Shown piece after piece: positions 14,470 through 15,946 of a stretch of DNA of 15,946 nt (positions within the stretch are counted from its first letter, which is position 1; each line of letters starts with the position of its first letter). Below the pieces are notes generated by a model that did not search any database, was not told the DNA's origin, and worked only from the letters and a program-made list of their open reading frames with translations. The stretch comes from DATJPR01 sp035506295 (lineage in GTDB: Bacteria; Bacteroidota; Ignavibacteria; UBA10030; UBA6906), in NCBI GenBank assembly GCA_035506295.1, contig DATJPR010000212.1, forward strand, positions 1 to 15,946. The letters are read 5' to 3'. The position numbers and the translations under genes are program-made.

Positions 14470-15914
14470 ACCCCGAACCCCACGTGCTCGTCATCGGCGG
14501 AGGCATTTCGGGATTGACGGCGGCGTTCTGGCTGCGCAAGGCAGGCGTTCACGTGGACGTCTTTGAGGCCTCGGACGCAGCGGGCGGGACGATGAAGACG
14601 ATCCGGGAGGACGGCTGGCTTGTCGAAACAGGACCCAACAGCGCCCTGGAGACGACACCGCTCTTTGAAGAAATGTTCCGCGATCTGGGGATCCTCGGTG
14701 ACCGATTGTATGCAGACCCGTCGTCCGATAACCGGTACATTGTCCGTGATGGCGCGCTGCACGTTCTTCCTATGAAGCCCGGCGCATTCCTGACGTCAAA
14801 GCTGTGGACACGGAAGGCGAAAATCAGGCTCTTGAAAGAGCCCTTCATCGGCCGTGGCTCTGGGGAAGAGACCGTTGCGGCATTCGTCGAACGACGCTTG
14901 GGGAAGGAGTTCCTCGACTACGCCATCAATCCGTTCGTGTCCGGTGTCTATGCCGGAGATCCGGCGATGCTCAGCGTGCAGAGCGCATTCCCGAAGCTCT
15001 ACGCGTTGGAGCGCGATTATGGCGGACTTGTCCGGGGCATGATCGGCGGAGCACGGGCCCGAAGAAAACGTGCGGAGAAGGCGAAGGACCGGGCAAAAAT
15101 GTTTGCGATGGCGAATGGGATGCAGACTTTTCCGGATGCGCTGGCACGTCAGCTTGGCGATGCATTTCACCGTGAAACTGAAGTGACATCGCTTTTCCTT
15201 GCAGGGCAACGCAACGGCCGGCACACGTTCGATTTCACTCTTCGCCAGGGAACCATCGCCGCGCAACTTCGTCCGGATGCCGTCGTCCTTGCCGTGCCCG
15301 CATCCCGTGCAGGTGACCTCGTCGGATCATTTGCCCCCGCCCTTCGATCGATGCTCGCTTCAATCTACTATCCTCCCGTGTCGCAGGTGTTCCTCGGTTA
15401 TCGCGCATCGTCATTCTCACGGCCGCTCAACGGATTTGGATACCTTGTGCCCGCACTCGAACGGCGATCGATCCTTGGCACGATCTGGTCGTCCTCGTTG
15501 TTCCCGCATCGGGCGCCGGCGGGGTTCGTCGCGTTGACCTCTTTCGTCGGTGGAGCACGGCAGCCGGAGCTGGCGGGAAAGAACGACGACGACCTCGCAG
15601 CGATGACACACAGCGAAACCGTCTCGCTTCTTGGAGCGGCGGATCCCCCGGTCTACCGGAAGATCATCCGTTGGACACACGCTATCCCCCAGTACAATCT
15701 CGGTCACACGCGGATCATGGAGGCGATCGACCGGGTCGAATCGGCAAATCCCGGCCTCTTTTTCTGTGCGAACTACCGGGGAGGGATCGCTGTCGGCGAC
15801 TGTCTCATGAGCGGGCAACGGATCGCGGAGCGCGTGTTGAAATGCCTCGGCATGAATGCGGCGTCTGCCGCAGAATCAAAAGGGGAACATAGAATTCTAC
15901 AAGCAAATCCATGA
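14466..15914 (+). CDS. hemG: Protoporphyrinogen oxidase, FAD-dependent (HemY/PPOX type)
   Basis: This flavoenzyme removes six electrons from protoporphyrinogen IX before iron insertion, usually with oxygen. It is 482 aa, normal for the HemY/PPOX family (some nomenclatures call it hemY; it is unrelated to the flavodoxin-like E. coli HemG). The FAD-binding motif is VLVIGGGISGLTAAFWL (7-23) with E34 as the ribose ligand, followed by AGGTMKT and ETGPNSAL (54-61). PFVSGVYAGDPAMLSVQSAF (156-175) resembles the plant and animal protoporphyrinogen enzymes. The C-terminal flavin motif is NYRGGIAVGDCL. It is the last gene of the operon in view, starting by ATGA overlap with hemH. A coproporphyrinogen-oxidising role, as in Gram-positives, is possible but less favoured. 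No terminator is seen in the last 32 bases. Confidence 0.94.
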   Translation: MNPEPHVLVIGGGISGLTAAFWLRKAGVHVDVFEASDAAGGTMKTIREDGWLVETGPNSALETTPLFEEMFRDLGILGDRLYADPSSDNRYIVRDGALHVLPMKPGAFLTSKLWTRKAKIRLLKEPFIGRGSGEETVAAFVERRLGKEFLDYAINPFVSGVYAGDPAMLSVQSAFPKLYALERDYGGLVRGMIGGARARRKRAEKAKDRAKMFAMANGMQTFPDALARQLGDAFHRETEVTSLFLAGQRNGRHTFDFTLRQGTIAAQLRPDAVVLAVPASRAGDLVGSFAPALRSMLASIYYPPVSQVFLGYRASSFSRPLNGFGYLVPALERRSILGTIWSSSLFPHRAPAGFVALTSFVGGARQPELAGKNDDDLAAMTHSETVSLLGAADPPVYRKIIRWTHAIPQYNLGHTRIMEAIDRVESANPGLFFCANYRGGIAVGDCLMSGQRIAERVLKCLGMNAASAAESKGEHRILQANP

Positions 15915-15946
15915 TGTTTCAGAGATGATAAGGGCTTGGCTATGTT

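Noticed and set aside
1..15946. tRNA, rRNA, CRISPR, insertion sequence or attachment site
   Set aside because: No repeat array, transposase or integrase frame, terminal inverted repeat or tRNA-like fold was found by eye on either strand.

Overview
The window is a gene-dense stretch of a bacterial chromosome. It is GC-rich by eye and shows no sign of recent transfer (no IS, integrase, tRNA or repeat array). The tripartite RND pump shows a Gram-negative envelope. The best-formed promoter (TTG-N20-TATCTTTG upstream of the GvpL/F-like gene) matches the Bacteroidota-type primary-sigma consensus TTTG-N19-TAnnTTTG, and DUF6132 and DUF2892 membrane proteins are common in that group. I therefore lean towards the Bacteroidota/Chlorobi/Ignavibacteria (FCB) group. 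This is an inference, because no rRNA or marker phylogeny is available here.

Layout. (1) 1-5037, plus strand: a three-gene RND efflux operon, with the C-terminal part of a TolC-like outer-membrane factor, a periplasmic adaptor and an inner-membrane RND permease. It ends at a strong hairpin (about 5064-5095) that lies between convergent genes and can serve both sides. (2) 5099-6783, minus strand: an ECF sigma factor and its overlapping zinc-finger anti-sigma factor. After a 79-bp gap come three tiny genes linked by overlaps: a DUF2892-like membrane protein, an unrecognised soluble protein and a DUF6132-like membrane protein. (3) 6933-8210, plus strand, divergent from the sigma factor: a lone GvpL/GvpF-domain protein with an added helical and proline-rich N-terminus and no other gas-vesicle gene in the window. 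(4) 8217-8402, minus strand: a small CPXCG-family cysteine-rich protein. (5) 8555-15914, plus strand: a compact haem-biosynthesis operon, hemX-hemA-hemC-hemD-hemE-hemH-hemG(Y), with neighbouring genes overlapping or only a few bases apart.

How the genes work together. HemA reduces glutamyl-tRNA and starts the C5 route to 5-aminolevulinate. HemC, HemD and HemE build uroporphyrinogen III and then coproporphyrinogen III. HemG(Y) oxidises the porphyrinogen and HemH inserts iron. HemX is a membrane protein of the CcsA/HemX fold that probably controls HemA. HemL, HemB and the coproporphyrinogen decarboxylase step (HemF/HemN) are not in the window and must be encoded elsewhere. Sequence signatures in HemH and HemG favour the classical protoporphyrin branch over the coproporphyrin branch.

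The least-explained parts are the orphan GvpL/F-like gene facing the ECF sigma factor and the chain of three small overlapping genes behind the anti-sigma factor. No gene-free stretch exceeds 300 bases; the longest gaps (6784-6932 and 8403-8554) are divergent promoter regions.
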